Origin: a virus
Reading direction: 5' to 3' (one strand)
Length of the DNA: 26,199 nucleotides
IMG/VR virus record: IMGVR_UViG_3300042691_005306
Span: 1-26,199 of that record
The notes beneath the pieces were generated by a model. That model was not told the DNA's origin. It made no database searches and was given only the letters and a program-made list of their open reading frames with translations. The position numbers and the translations under genes are program-made. The stretch's first letter is position 1; the number at the start of each line of letters is the position of its first letter. Shown here in pieces: positions 1 to 6,463 of this stretch.

Positions 1-1720
1 TCCCAATACGCGCCGTCCACCCATCGCTTTCTGGGGCCACAATGCGCGGCTCAAGCCGGAGGGTCCGATAGTCCCAGCGCACCGGCAAGTCGCTGACGCC
101 ACCGTGTCGGTTCTTGTCCACGATCAACCACGTGTCGGCAATGTTGGCCGTGCGCGTGAAGCGGGAGTGATCGAACAGCAGTACCTGATGCGAGTCGTTT
201 TCGATGGCACTGCCGCCCATTAGCCCCTGCGCTACGGGGCGCTCGCCCCGGTTCGCGCTGGTATTGCGGTTGAACTGCGAGAGCGCCACCATGACGATCT
301 GGTGCTGCTGCGTCAGCTCGCGCAGGCGATGCGCGACCTGTTCGATCCGCTCGTTAATGGTGTGGCTGTGACTGGTATAGGCCAACTGCATGTAGTCGAT
401 CAGGAAATACCGTGACCCGTGCACCTCTACGTGGTACTTGATCGCCGCTTCCACGTCCGCCAGTCTGGACATGGGACGCCGGTTGACCATGACGTGCCCG
501 CCCGTCTGCGTGCGGATCGTGTCCAGCGTCATCGACGCGCGGAGGAAGGCATCCTGTGAGAACTGCTCCCCCTGCTCCAGCGCATTGACCGACTCGCCGC
601 TGACGACAGAGAGCAAGCGCGTCGCCAGTTCGGAGCGTCCCATCTCCAGCGAGATGAACGTGACCACCTCGCCATACCGGATCGCTTCAGCGGCCATGTT
701 AATCGCGATCAACGACTTGCCGGTGCCCGTATTCGCCCCGATGGTGATAAACCAACCCCTCGCCAGCCCCTGCTTCCCGCCACCGCCGCCGCACAGCTGG
801 TTCCACGACGCCAACATCGTGGGGACGGCGTCGATAGGTGCCAGCTTTTCTTCAAGCAACTGGTCGAGGGTCGCGCCAGTCAGGCTATCAAACGCGACGG
901 TGGGCGGCTCCGTCCCAATGGGGATCGCCGTGTCTACAATGTGCGCCCACGCCGACGCCCACGACTCGCCGTTGGCCTGTACCGCCTGATGCAGGTCGCA
1001 CAGATCCTTGATGCGCTGCCCCTTGTATGTGACGTCCTTGAGCACCCGCGCGTTGGGCAGCGAACGGGCGACGTTCGCCACCAGTGTCGCGCCGCCCTCG
1101 TCCGGCTCCTGCCAGACCACCACGTCACGGCTAGAGAACAGCAAACTGTACTCCGGCTTCCAGAGCGAGGCCCCCGGGACGCCCACCACACACACGCCGC
1201 GCTGCCATCCCGCGTGGCAGTCGGACTCGCCTTCCACGATCAGGACCGTGCCGGTCATGGTCGCCAGCACATCCTGCCCGTACAGCGGCGTGCCGACGCC
1301 GTCCGGCATCCAAAACGTGCCCTTGCGGGTGCGCGCCTTGGTGCGGATCGTTGCGCCCTCCGCGTCTCGATACGGGATCGCTACGATAGGCTCGCCGTAC
1401 TTCCCTAGCCGCTCCTCGACGCCAGCCTTGGCCAGTCCGTCCAGCGCCAACCCCTTCCGCTCAGCGTATTCCGCCAGTGTCAGACCGTTTCCAGACGCAG
1501 ACTTGGGGAGCTCCACGCCCAGCGTTTCAGCCAGTGACCCTAGTCCTTCCGTAAACCCGCACGCCGAGCACCCCCACGCGTGCGTCCCCATCCATGCGGA
1601 CGCCGTGCTGTCTGCATGGCGCGGACACCGGAATGCGATGGACGACCCCGATTTCTTGGCGTGATAACGGCCACGCATGAGTGCGGCACGTAAGACGCCG
1701 TGTGCGTCCATGTTGTTCAT
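1..1720 (-). CDS. T7 gp4-like primase-helicase (partial, runs off left edge)
   Basis: This is a replicative primase-helicase that would unwind phage DNA and synthesise primers at the fork. I translated it by hand from the ATG at 1720, which overlaps the preceding stop as ATGA. It stays open for 573 codons to the left edge, so the C-terminus is missing. An N-terminal zinc finger is visible (C32, H35, C51, C54). A TOPRIM domain follows, with EGESD at 163-167 and EPDEGG at 205-210. The RecA-like helicase core has a Walker A motif GANTGTGKS at 328-336, a Walker B-like LIDYMQL around D442, SQFNR at 481-485 and VDKNRHGG near 534. The order and spacing match T7 gp4 (566 aa), although this protein is longer. 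The acidic TOPRIM motif is EPD rather than the usual DPD or DxD. It is translationally coupled to the upstream unknown gene at the end of the replication operon. Confidence 0.93.
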   Translation of the reverse strand, partial: MNNMDAHGVLRAALMRGRYHAKKSGSSIAFRCPRHADSTASAWMGTHAWGCSACGFTEGLGSLAETLGVELPKSASGNGLTLAEYAERKGLALDGLAKAGVEERLGKYGEPIVAIPYRDAEGATIRTKARTRKGTFWMPDGVGTPLYGQDVLATMTGTVLIVEGESDCHAGWQRGVCVVGVPGASLWKPEYSLLFSSRDVVVWQEPDEGGATLVANVARSLPNARVLKDVTYKGQRIKDLCDLHQAVQANGESWASAWAHIVDTAIPIGTEPPTVAFDSLTGATLDQLLEEKLAPIDAVPTMLASWNQLCGGGGGKQGLARGWFITIGANTGTGKSLIAINMAAEAIRYGEVVTFISLEMGRSELATRLLSVVSGESVNALEQGEQFSQDAFLRASMTLDTIRTQTGGHVMVNRRPMSRLADVEAAIKYHVEVHGSRYFLIDYMQLAYTSHSHTINERIEQVAHRLRELTQQHQIVMVALSQFNRNTSANRGERPVAQGLMGGSAIENDSHQVLLFDHSRFTRTANIADTWLIVDKNRHGGVSDLPVRWDYRTLRLEPRIVAPESDGWTARIG

Positions 1721-2277
1721 TCGGCTCTCCACACCGTAGACTGGCGTTTGATCTGTGGGATATCGTCAACTTCCGTAAAGCTCCAGTCATGGACCATGAG
1801 CTGGTCTTGCGGCACCTGACGAAGTAGCCCGGTAATGTCTAACGCGACCACCCAAAGGTGCTTGTGTTGTGCTGGATCTAAGGCGTACCCGTCCGTCAGG
1901 TGGTCTACCGCAAACCATGCCTGCCCATAGTCGTTGGTCGGCTTATGGTTTGTGTCGAGTAGCTGCACTCTGGTATTCACCATGTACGGCGGCGCAAAGA
2001 TCTCTGCGTCAAACCCGTACATATCCCATCGCGCCGTTGCCGATGGTCGCTGTGGAGAAAGGTCGGCATTAGCGGTATGCCGCAGCGCATGGAGCGGGAG
2101 GTCGATCACCATCGCGCCGTTCTCCAGCACGACATGACAGCCCATCATACGATCCGGCGTGACGCTCACCCCAAACCAGACGGCAGGGATCAGATGCACT
2201 GGCTCGTCGGACTTCAACACGAAGGAGGACAGCACCCACACGTACCGGTGTATAGGAAGTGACAGATTATGCGCCAT
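1717..2277 (-). CDS. Hypothetical protein, 186 aa, in replication operon
   Basis: I do not recognise the family. The start is the ATG at 2277, which overlaps the upstream stop as TGATG and has GAGGA about nine bases ahead. A longer frame upstream would lack such a site. The protein is soluble, with no membrane segment. The N-terminal half is beta-rich and hydrophobic (YVWVLSSFVLKS near 12-23, VWFGVSVTPDRMMG). The C-terminal half is charged and rich in aromatic residues and histidine. Its stop overlaps the primase-helicase start by four bases, so it is co-translated with that enzyme. The context suggests a replication accessory role, but no catalytic motif supports one. Confidence 0.8.
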   Translation of the reverse strand: MAHNLSLPIHRYVWVLSSFVLKSDEPVHLIPAVWFGVSVTPDRMMGCHVVLENGAMVIDLPLHALRHTANADLSPQRPSATARWDMYGFDAEIFAPPYMVNTRVQLLDTNHKPTNDYGQAWFAVDHLTDGYALDPAQHKHLWVVALDITGLLRQVPQDQLMVHDWSFTEVDDIPQIKRQSTVWRAE

Positions 2278-2486
2278 CAGTCCCATTCCTCTTGCAGCAG
2301 GCACGTCGGATCGTCGCGCCGGATCATCTGGTACAGCTTCTCGTAGGTCTCCGTGATGTGCGCCACGGACCAGACGCCATCGTCGTCCAGCAGGTGCATG
2401 ACCCAGTTCCCCGACGTGAGGAAGCTGATGTGCACCACCAAGCCGGTGCGCTCAAGGTAAAAAATGCGGTCGGTAAAGTGCTTCAT
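2277..2486 (-). CDS. Small hypothetical protein, 69 aa
   Basis: This is a short unknown between the replication initiator and a 186-aa unknown. The start is the ATG at 2486, which has GGGAGG four bases ahead and overlaps the initiator stop as ATGA. A TTG four codons upstream is in frame but less likely. The sequence alternates hydrophobic strands (RIFYLERTGLVVHISFL, NWVMHLLDDDGVWSV) with an acidic C-terminus, suggesting a small beta-rich fold. No motif assigns a function. The tight coupling on both sides supports it being a real gene. Confidence 0.72.
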   Translation of the reverse strand: MKHFTDRIFYLERTGLVVHISFLTSGNWVMHLLDDDGVWSVAHITETYEKLYQMIRRDDPTCLLQEEWD

Positions 2487-3220
2487 GCGGCCTCCCAAGC
2501 CAGTCGATCAAATTCGGTCACATCCTGCCCAGACCGCGCCCACTCCTCACGGGTACGTCCGTACACGGTCACCTGCGCATACTGCTCCCACACCCCATCA
2601 CGGAAAAACGAAATGATTCCCTTTACGTAGCGCTTTTCGGTCTGCGTTCTCAGGACGTGTTGCGCGTATTGCCGTGCCGCTGTCGCCAGCAACGCCATAG
2701 GCGCACCGTCCTGCACCAGCTCGCCAACCGCTCGACGGGTTGCCACATAATTGTACGGCTCTGGGCGTGGCGGGTAGGACTGCCAGATCGCGTACATTGC
2801 CGCCTGAAAGTCTGGGCGCTCAAAGAGATCCCCCAGCGCGTCCTTCCTTGATCGTTTAGTAGATCGTTCTTCTTCTCGTTTGGGTGACTCCAGTGACGGG
2901 GGTGGGGTGACTCCGGAGTCACCCCCGGGTGACGCCTGTGTCACCCCGTCACTCCATCGCTCTAGCACCACTTCGTAGATCGGCGTCCGTCCCGGTCGGC
3001 TCATCCGGCGCAGGTATCCCGCCGCAATCAGCGCCGGGACCGCCCGTTGGATCGTGCGTGGGGACAACTGACACGCCTTCGCCAGCGTCCCAACGCTGGC
3101 CCATACATTCCCCCCCAGTCGGTTCGTAAACGTCCCGATGGCGCACAGCACCCGCAGCTGGGTGTCGGTCACGTCCGGGTCCGCCACCGCCGCAGCGGGG
3201 ATAATTGACAACGCTGGCAT
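2483..3220 (-). CDS. Replication initiator-like protein (winged helix plus DnaD/DnaT-like C-terminus)
   Basis: This protein probably recognises the phage origin and recruits the helicase, like lambda O or phage replisome organisers. Residues about 15-86 form a winged helix-turn-helix (QLRVLCAIGTF, then ASVGTLAKACQLSPRTIQRA and a beta-wing ending YEVVLERW). A polar, Pro/Ser/Lys-rich linker spans about 90-125. The C-terminal region 138-215 has the pattern AIWQSYPPRP...YVKGIISFFRDGVWEQY, familiar from the C-termini of phage replication initiators. The ATG at 3220 has a strong GAGGGAGGGGG site. The DNA coding for the linker carries clustered GTGAC/GTCAC boxes, listed separately as a candidate origin. 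It lies upstream of the primase-helicase in the same operon. The role is inferred from domain order and context; a purely transcriptional regulator is less likely. Confidence 0.82.
   Translation of the reverse strand: MPALSIIPAAAVADPDVTDTQLRVLCAIGTFTNRLGGNVWASVGTLAKACQLSPRTIQRAVPALIAAGYLRRMSRPGRTPIYEVVLERWSDGVTQASPGGDSGVTPPPSLESPKREEERSTKRSRKDALGDLFERPDFQAAMYAIWQSYPPRPEPYNYVATRRAVGELVQDGAPMALLATAARQYAQHVLRTQTEKRYVKGIISFFRDGVWEQYAQVTVYGRTREEWARSGQDVTEFDRLAWEAA
2845..2952. other. Candidate replication origin: iteron cluster inside the initiator gene
   Basis: Seven copies of GTGAC or its complement GTCAC occur in 69 bp, starting at 2884, 2893, 2907, 2918, 2929, 2940 and 2948. The four from 2907 to 2940 alternate orientation at exactly 11 bp. 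Positions 2904-2925 are a perfect 22-bp palindrome of form GGGGTGAC-N6-GTCACCCC. Positions 2927-2947 are a second inverted unit, GGGTGAC-N6-GTCACCCC. Next to the boxes, 2845-2880 is about 62 percent A+T with a pyrimidine-rich plus strand and a GATCGTT direct repeat (2850, 2862), unusual in this GC-rich genome. The cluster sits in the segment coding for the interdomain linker of the initiator, as the lambda origin does within gene O. Use as an origin is inferred. Confidence 0.55.
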
Positions 3221-3241
3221 CTTCCCCCTCCCTCGTGCGGA

Positions 3242-3481
3242 TTATTTTCGGTGCCGACTATGGCCACCCATGTTCCCTCCTCGTGGGCGCATCGTGACCC
3301 CCATGCGCTGCAACATCGAATGGACCGCTTGGAATGTGACGCCCACTTCCTCAGCCACGGCCCGAACCGACAGGCCGCTCTGGTATAGCGCCAGCACCTT
3401 GGCGCGCCGGATCTCGTGCGGGACATTCCCAGCGTGGCGGGTTTCGTGCACGATCAGGCTACTCTTCTTCTGACGCGGCAT
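3242..3481 (-). CDS. Small helix-turn-helix DNA-binding protein, 79 aa
   Basis: This is a small basic protein with one predicted helix-turn-helix at about residues 24-62 (RRAKVLALYQSGLSVRAVAEEVGVTFQAV and following), like the homeodomain-like or sigma region 4-like folds of resolvases and small regulators. The N-terminus (MPRQKKSS) and C-terminus (RPRGGNMGGHSRHRK) are strongly basic. The start is the ATG at 3481, inside the end of the upstream nuclease gene and overlapping it by 23 bases, with GGGAG roughly ten bases ahead. The frame extends further upstream, but only as a shadow of the nuclease. It may regulate the replication operon or assist the initiator. No target site can be assigned. 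Confidence 0.8.
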   Translation of the reverse strand: MPRQKKSSLIVHETRHAGNVPHEIRRAKVLALYQSGLSVRAVAEEVGVTFQAVHSMLQRMGVTMRPRGGNMGGHSRHRK

Positions 3482-4310
3482 GGCTCGTATGCTCCCACTG
3501 TTCGCAGAATGGTGCCACGTCGCAGTAGTGTTGGCACCGCTTGTATTCGCCGTGCCGCTTCTGCACGACGTACCCTTCCGGGATGTCCGCTGGAGCAGGC
3601 GGCGATGCGAGCACCCGCAACGCACGCTTATTCCCGGGCTTGACGAGCGCGTAGCTGTCCCCGCTATACCAGCGTTCTTCGTCTGTGCATGGGACAACCT
3701 CGCCAGCCTGCGCGGCCTGATGCCCGTGGACCCGCTCGACGATGTACGCTTCCGTCTCGTCAAGCGGCCAGACCGGAATGTCGATGGCATGAATCGCCGC
3801 TCGGGGGTAATCCGGGTTGCGCTCGGCCTCCGTCTTTCGCCAATCCCGAAAGATGGCAATGATCTGGAGCGCGTTGACCTCGTGCCCGTTCTGGTGTGCC
3901 AGCCAGCGCAGAATGTTGAGCTGGCGGGTCCACGCATCGTTCCCCTTGGCCTTGTAAACCGTGGTGACCTTGTAGTCCATCAGCGTGCCCGTGTCGAGCG
4001 CCATCACGTCGAACTGCCCAGACAGCGTCCACCCGTTCACCGTGGCGTACAGGCGCTCCTCCGCGATCATGCCCTGCGCCCGAAGCCCCGCACGCTCAAG
4101 GACCGTATGCACCGCCTGCCCAAGCAGCGACCAGATACGGTCTGACACATCCGTGGTCAGGTGCGCGTGGTACTGCTTGGATAACGCCACGATCTGCGGG
4201 GCGTCGATCAGCTTGGTGGCGGAGATGTCCCCGCCACCTTTATACGGATCGTTCGTGACCGCATCCACGATGGACTGCGGCAGCCCGTGGACGTTAGTCA
4301 GCGTTGGCAT
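3459..4310 (-). CDS. RecB-family PD-(D/E)XK nuclease with four-cysteine cluster
   Basis: This is a phage exonuclease or Cas4/RecB-like nuclease that probably acts in recombination, end processing or host DNA degradation. In the 283-aa form from the ATG at 4310, GQAVHTVLE contains H68. The metal-binding core is GQFDVMALDTG (D101) followed by MDYK (D112, K114), and QLNILRW starts at Q130 as the downstream Q motif. Four cysteines (C208, then C259-x3-C263-x5-C269) match the pattern that binds an Fe-S cluster or zinc in Cas4/AddB-type nucleases. A GTG at 4322 would add four residues; I prefer 4310 because GGTGAG lies seven bases upstream. It overlaps the next gene by 23 bases. With the SSB-like protein it could form an exonuclease/annealing pair, but that partnership is inferred. 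Confidence 0.88.
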   Translation of the reverse strand: MPTLTNVHGLPQSIVDAVTNDPYKGGGDISATKLIDAPQIVALSKQYHAHLTTDVSDRIWSLLGQAVHTVLERAGLRAQGMIAEERLYATVNGWTLSGQFDVMALDTGTLMDYKVTTVYKAKGNDAWTRQLNILRWLAHQNGHEVNALQIIAIFRDWRKTEAERNPDYPRAAIHAIDIPVWPLDETEAYIVERVHGHQAAQAGEVVPCTDEERWYSGDSYALVKPGNKRALRVLASPPAPADIPEGYVVQKRHGEYKRCQHYCDVAPFCEQWEHTSHAASEEE

Positions 4311-4488
4311 CTGCGCTCTCACCGTTTAAGCGTTCCACCAAACTCTTGCAGATCTCCTGTATCCCGGGCTGGGAAAGGGCGGTGATGAACTCCCGCCCGT
4401 TCTCCTCGTCGTTCTGCATGACGGCCACCGCCAGCCCAACGAGCGCCAGTAGCGACGCTCGTTCCAGTTCATTGAGTTCGAGGGTCAT
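4294..4488 (-). CDS. Small acidic hypothetical protein, 64 aa
   Basis: This is a short acidic protein with no recognised family. The N-terminal part is a hydrophobic helix (ERASLLALVGLAVAVMQ) and the C-terminus is acidic (NGESADANAD). The ATG at 4488 overlaps the upstream stop as ATGA, and the end overlaps the nuclease start region. It has the size and charge of small regulatory proteins in phage early operons, but no function can be given. Confidence 0.7.
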   Translation of the reverse strand: MTLELNELERASLLALVGLAVAVMQNDEENGREFITALSQPGIQEICKSLVERLNGESADANAD

Positions 4489-4736
4489 GATACCATCCCG
4501 TTGCTTGGTGTAGACATAGTCTTTGCCAGACGCAAGCCTGCTTCTAGTTTCTGCATAGCAGATACGGCCACGTCTTCGGCGTCATCCTGATCGTTGAGAA
4601 GGCGCACAAGCCGCTCAATGTTAGCAAAGTTCTTGGCCATGACAGCCCCGCCAATGTGCGCCAAGGCAGTCAGGATCACCACTTCGCGCCCTGTCATGTC
4701 CAGCATCATGTCCATCTGTTCGTGTTCTTCGCGCAT
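4485..4736 (-). CDS. Small helical hypothetical protein, 83 aa
   Basis: This short unknown follows the SSB-like gene, with the ATG at 4736 overlapping its stop as TGATG. It is mostly helical and starts with a Met/Glu-rich stretch (MREEHEQMDMMLDM). Next is a moderately hydrophobic helix (EVVILTALAHIGGAVMAK) and a charged helix (ANIERLVRLLNDQDDAEDVAV). No catalytic or binding motif is visible. The hydrophobic helix is probably too short and polar to cross a membrane. Coupling on both sides supports expression with the replication genes. Confidence 0.7.
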   Translation of the reverse strand: MREEHEQMDMMLDMTGREVVILTALAHIGGAVMAKNFANIERLVRLLNDQDDAEDVAVSAMQKLEAGLRLAKTMSTPSNGMVS

Positions 4737-5206
4737 CAGCGGGTCGCCTTGATGAACATCGTGGCTGCCGCCGCCTGAATCACCGCGCCGTCAAACGGGA
4801 TGCCCGCCATCTCCAGCTTCGTCCCCAGCTGCATCATCGCCTGATCGACGCAGTGCGCGTAGATCGCGCCAAGCGCAGGTACATCCATCGGCGGCGCAGT
4901 CCGAACGGGCGCAGCAGCCGCACCAGCTGGCGCAGCGGCCACTGCCGCAGCGGTGCCAGCTCGGTTGATGTTGGTGAAGGTCTTGCCGTCCTTCTTGATC
5001 TGCTCAAAATGCAAACGCTGACCGACCGCTGTCTCGAAATTCAGCTTGTTGCGGTCCAGCTGCGACGTCGCTGACGACAACGACACGTACACCTGCGTCC
5101 CCTCATCGCCCGTAAAGCAGATCTGCGGCCCGAAATTGCCTTCGGCCTGATCGACGGCCACCACGTTGAGCGTAATCGGTCCCATTGCCAGCTTGTGAAT
5201 CGCCAT
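4736..5206 (-). CDS. Probable phage ssDNA-binding-like protein, 156 aa
   Basis: This is the first gene of the replication operon. Residues 1-80 look like a small beta-barrel (GPITLNVVAVDQAEGNFGPQ, TQVYVSLSS, TVGQRLHFEQ-like strand, KDGKTFTNIN), reminiscent of OB-fold phage single-stranded DNA-binding proteins. An Ala/Pro linker (AAAVAAAPAGAAAAP) leads to a helical C-terminus ending AVIQAAAATMFIKATR. There is no acidic tail like that of bacterial SSB. The ATG at 5206 has only a weak purine-rich site. SSB is inferred from fold appearance and its place beside a nuclease, an initiator and a helicase; it could be another conserved replication accessory protein. Confidence 0.6.
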   Translation of the reverse strand: MAIHKLAMGPITLNVVAVDQAEGNFGPQICFTGDEGTQVYVSLSSATSQLDRNKLNFETAVGQRLHFEQIKKDGKTFTNINRAGTAAAVAAAPAGAAAAPVRTAPPMDVPALGAIYAHCVDQAMMQLGTKLEMAGIPFDGAVIQAAAATMFIKATR

Positions 5207-5233
5207 ATCGCATCATCCCCACGTCAGAGTAGA

Positions 5234-5257
5234 CGCGCCAACCCTGTTGTTGACGCG
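5234..5257. promoter_or_regulatory. Inverted repeat at the replication-operon start (operator or leader hairpin candidate)
   Basis: The arms CGCGCCAAC (5234-5242) and GTTGACGCG (5249-5257) are complementary at 8 of 9 positions around a six-base spacer. The repeat lies just downstream of the candidate -10 box for leftward transcription, close to the predicted start site, and about 30 bases upstream of the first ATG. It could bind a regulator such as the small helix-turn-helix protein, or fold in the 5' leader. Function is inferred. Confidence 0.35.
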
Positions 5258-5293
5258 CAGGACCAGTGTACGTGTGCTTGACTGTTTCCGCAA
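5258..5293 (-). promoter_or_regulatory. Candidate sigma70-like promoter of the replication operon
   Basis: Read leftward on the minus strand, TTGCGG (5293-5288) and TACACT (5270-5265) are separated by exactly 17 bases. TTGCGG keeps the leading TTG of TTGACA, and TACACT matches TATAAT at four positions. This is the only intergenic space of promoter size in the window, between the end of the lysis genes and the first replication gene. The -35 match is weak, so the call is tentative. Confidence 0.3.
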
Positions 5294-5313
5294 GGGGTCC
5301 GTGTCGTATTACG

Positions 5314-5353
5314 CAAAACGCGCCCGTCTCCAGAGGGAAACGAGCGCGGTTTG
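5314..5353 (-). terminator. Hairpin terminator candidate after the lysis genes
   Basis: The arms 5314-5330 and 5337-5353 form a long GC-rich stem around a six-base loop (CAGAGG on the plus strand), with two mismatches and one pair that becomes G-U in the leftward transcript. In leftward RNA the GGGCGCG arm runs into a short UUUU tract, which gives a weak intrinsic terminator. The other arm begins CAAA, so it may also work weakly in the opposite direction. It lies about 40 bases after the endolysin stop and separates the late block from the replication operon. Confidence 0.55.
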
Positions 5354-5394
5354 TCCAGGCATCGTCGCGGCGTAAGTGCCGTCAGTGTCAAGAG

Positions 5395-5844
5395 TTAGCT
5401 TGGTACGCGGATGAAAAGCAGACCCGCGCGTAAGCGCTCTCGCGCCCACACGCCGTTGCCTTCCCGTGCGCCGTCGCGGTTGGTGTTGCCCTCGACCGTG
5501 CGGACACGGTCTGCGAGGACTTCGGTCACGATGCCCGTGTGGATGGCATCGGTCTTGGTGCGCATCACCAAGAAAACGTCCCCCGGCGCTGGGGTGGTGG
5601 TGAGCAGGTTGTTGCGCCGTGCGTGCTCCAGTAGCACGTCACAGGACGCCGTGGCCGGGAGCGGGTTAAGATCCTTGAAGGCGATATCCAGCACGAAGTT
5701 CACGAAACTCGCGCACCACGGGTCGCCTTTCTTGTTGCCGGTCGTACGCTGGATGGCTTCCACCCACGGCCCGTCGTTCTTGCCGGTGGTTTCGCGCACC
5801 CAGCCGACGAATAGCTCCGCGACTGGGACGACCTGCGACTTCAC
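5395..5844 (-). CDS. CHAP/NlpC-like endolysin
   Basis: This is a peptidoglycan amidase or peptidase that would cleave the host wall at lysis. The 149-aa protein is a single catalytic domain. GDPWCASFVNFVL holds the nucleophile C44. TDAIHTGIVTEVL holds H102, and TVEGNTN supplies the third catalytic position at E118 or N120. This is the CHAP/TIGR02594-like Cys-His arrangement. There is no signal peptide and no separate wall-binding domain. The start is a GTG at 5844 overlapping the upstream stop as GTGA, with AAGGGGAAGG just ahead. Its place directly after two small membrane proteins is that of a holin-endolysin cassette. Confidence 0.87.
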   Translation of the reverse strand: MKSQVVPVAELFVGWVRETTGKNDGPWVEAIQRTTGNKKGDPWCASFVNFVLDIAFKDLNPLPATASCDVLLEHARRNNLLTTTPAPGDVFLVMRTKTDAIHTGIVTEVLADRVRTVEGNTNRDGAREGNGVWARERLRAGLLFIRVPS

Positions 5845-6152
5845 GCCTTCCCCTTGTGCTGCTTGGCGTAGTGCAGCACAAACGCCAGCGCCGCGCCGAC
5901 CACGGCCTTCACGGCGTCTTTGTCGAGGGTCTGCAAGCAGTTAACCCCGGTCTCGGCGTTGCAGTTGAAGTCTACGCCAGTCGCCGCCCCGATAGCGGTG
6001 AGCGCAACCGCAATGACAAAGACCGCCACGCGTTTGGCAACCGAGGGGAGAGCATCGACCGTGGTCGATAGCGCCTTGAGGCCCTGCATGACCACGAAGG
6101 TCAGCGGGCCAACGATGAGAGGAGCGACGGCGTTCACCAAAAAGCTAGACAC
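5841..6152 (-). CDS. Holin candidate, three membrane segments
   Basis: This is a 103-aa hydrophobic protein with three likely membrane helices (about 8-27, 42-60 and 80-96) and a basic C-terminal tail (KQHKGKA). That layout fits a class I holin, which would permeabilise the inner membrane and release the endolysin. Two cysteines (C64, C72) lie in the loop between segments 2 and 3 and could form a disulphide in an oxidising compartment. The start is a GTG preceded by an unusually strong Shine-Dalgarno. The stop overlaps the endolysin start by four bases. Holin function is inferred from topology and position. Confidence 0.7.
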   Translation of the reverse strand: MSSFLVNAVAPLIVGPLTFVVMQGLKALSTTVDALPSVAKRVAVFVIAVALTAIGAATGVDFNCNAETGVNCLQTLDKDAVKAVVGAALAFVLHYAKQHKGKA

Positions 6153-6163
6153 AGATCACCTCC
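6153..6163 (-). promoter_or_regulatory. Strong ribosome binding site before the holin candidate
   Basis: The minus strand reads GGAGGTGATC, a 10-base match to the complement of the usual 16S rRNA 3' end, six bases from GGAGG to the GTG start. Neighbouring genes carry only four to six matching bases. This site decides the GTG start at 6152. Confidence 0.75.
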
Positions 6164-6172
6164 GGTGCGGGG

Positions 6173-6463
6173 TTAATGCGACTGGCTGTCCAGTCGCCCT
6201 TCCATGTGCGCGATTTTGGTCAGCGCCTCGCGCAAGAGCGCATACATCTCACCCATGTCCTTGCGGATATCCCGGACATCTCGTTCCATCTTCGAGACCG
6301 TAGTCTTCAGCACAGCGTACGACATGACGCCGCCGATTACCGCAGAGACAAGCGGCACGACCAGCGTCATGTTCGACGACCCGCCGCCGGTGGCTTGGAG
6401 AAGTGCGGTGCCGACGGCGCTGACTGCTCCTACCACCCCTGCTGACATGGCTTCATTCGTCAT
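6173..6463 (-). CDS. Small membrane protein with C-terminal coiled coil (second lysis protein candidate)
   Basis: This is a 96-aa protein with two hydrophobic segments (about 8-24 and 33-52) and a charged heptad region (about 54-92, VSKMERDVRDIRKDMGEMYALL and on). This topology suits a class II holin, an antiholin or a membrane-anchored lysis accessory protein. XhlA-like proteins have the coil before the membrane segment, so the order here is reversed. The ATG at 6463 overlaps the large internal protein stop as ATGA. It precedes the other holin candidate and the endolysin. Which of the two membrane proteins is the true holin cannot be decided from sequence. Confidence 0.65.
   Translation of the reverse strand: MTNEAMSAGVVGAVSAVGTALLQATGGGSSNMTLVVPLVSAVIGGVMSYAVLKTTVSKMERDVRDIRKDMGEMYALLREALTKIAHMEGRLDSQSH

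Noticed and set aside
438-1664. Several plus-strand frames opposite the primase-helicase
   Set aside because: They are shadows of the minus-strand gene, which has intact zinc-finger, TOPRIM and Walker motifs and stays open to the window edge.
1717-2277. Prolyl hydroxylase that could feed the GT60-type enzyme
   Set aside because: The 186-aa unknown lacks the His-x-Asp...His iron site spacing of 2-oxoglutarate oxygenases, and no other gene here has it.
3482-3937. N-terminal extension of the small helix-turn-helix gene
   Set aside because: The in-frame extension lies wholly inside the nuclease gene and reads as Arg/Ser/Thr-rich shadow sequence. The ATG at 3481 begins the sensible protein.
5303-5311. 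T7 promoter core TAATACGAC on the minus strand
   Set aside because: Only the first nine bases of the T7-type promoter match. The following bases lack the TATA and initiating GGG parts. No single-subunit RNA polymerase gene is in the window and the motif is not seen elsewhere, so chance is likely.
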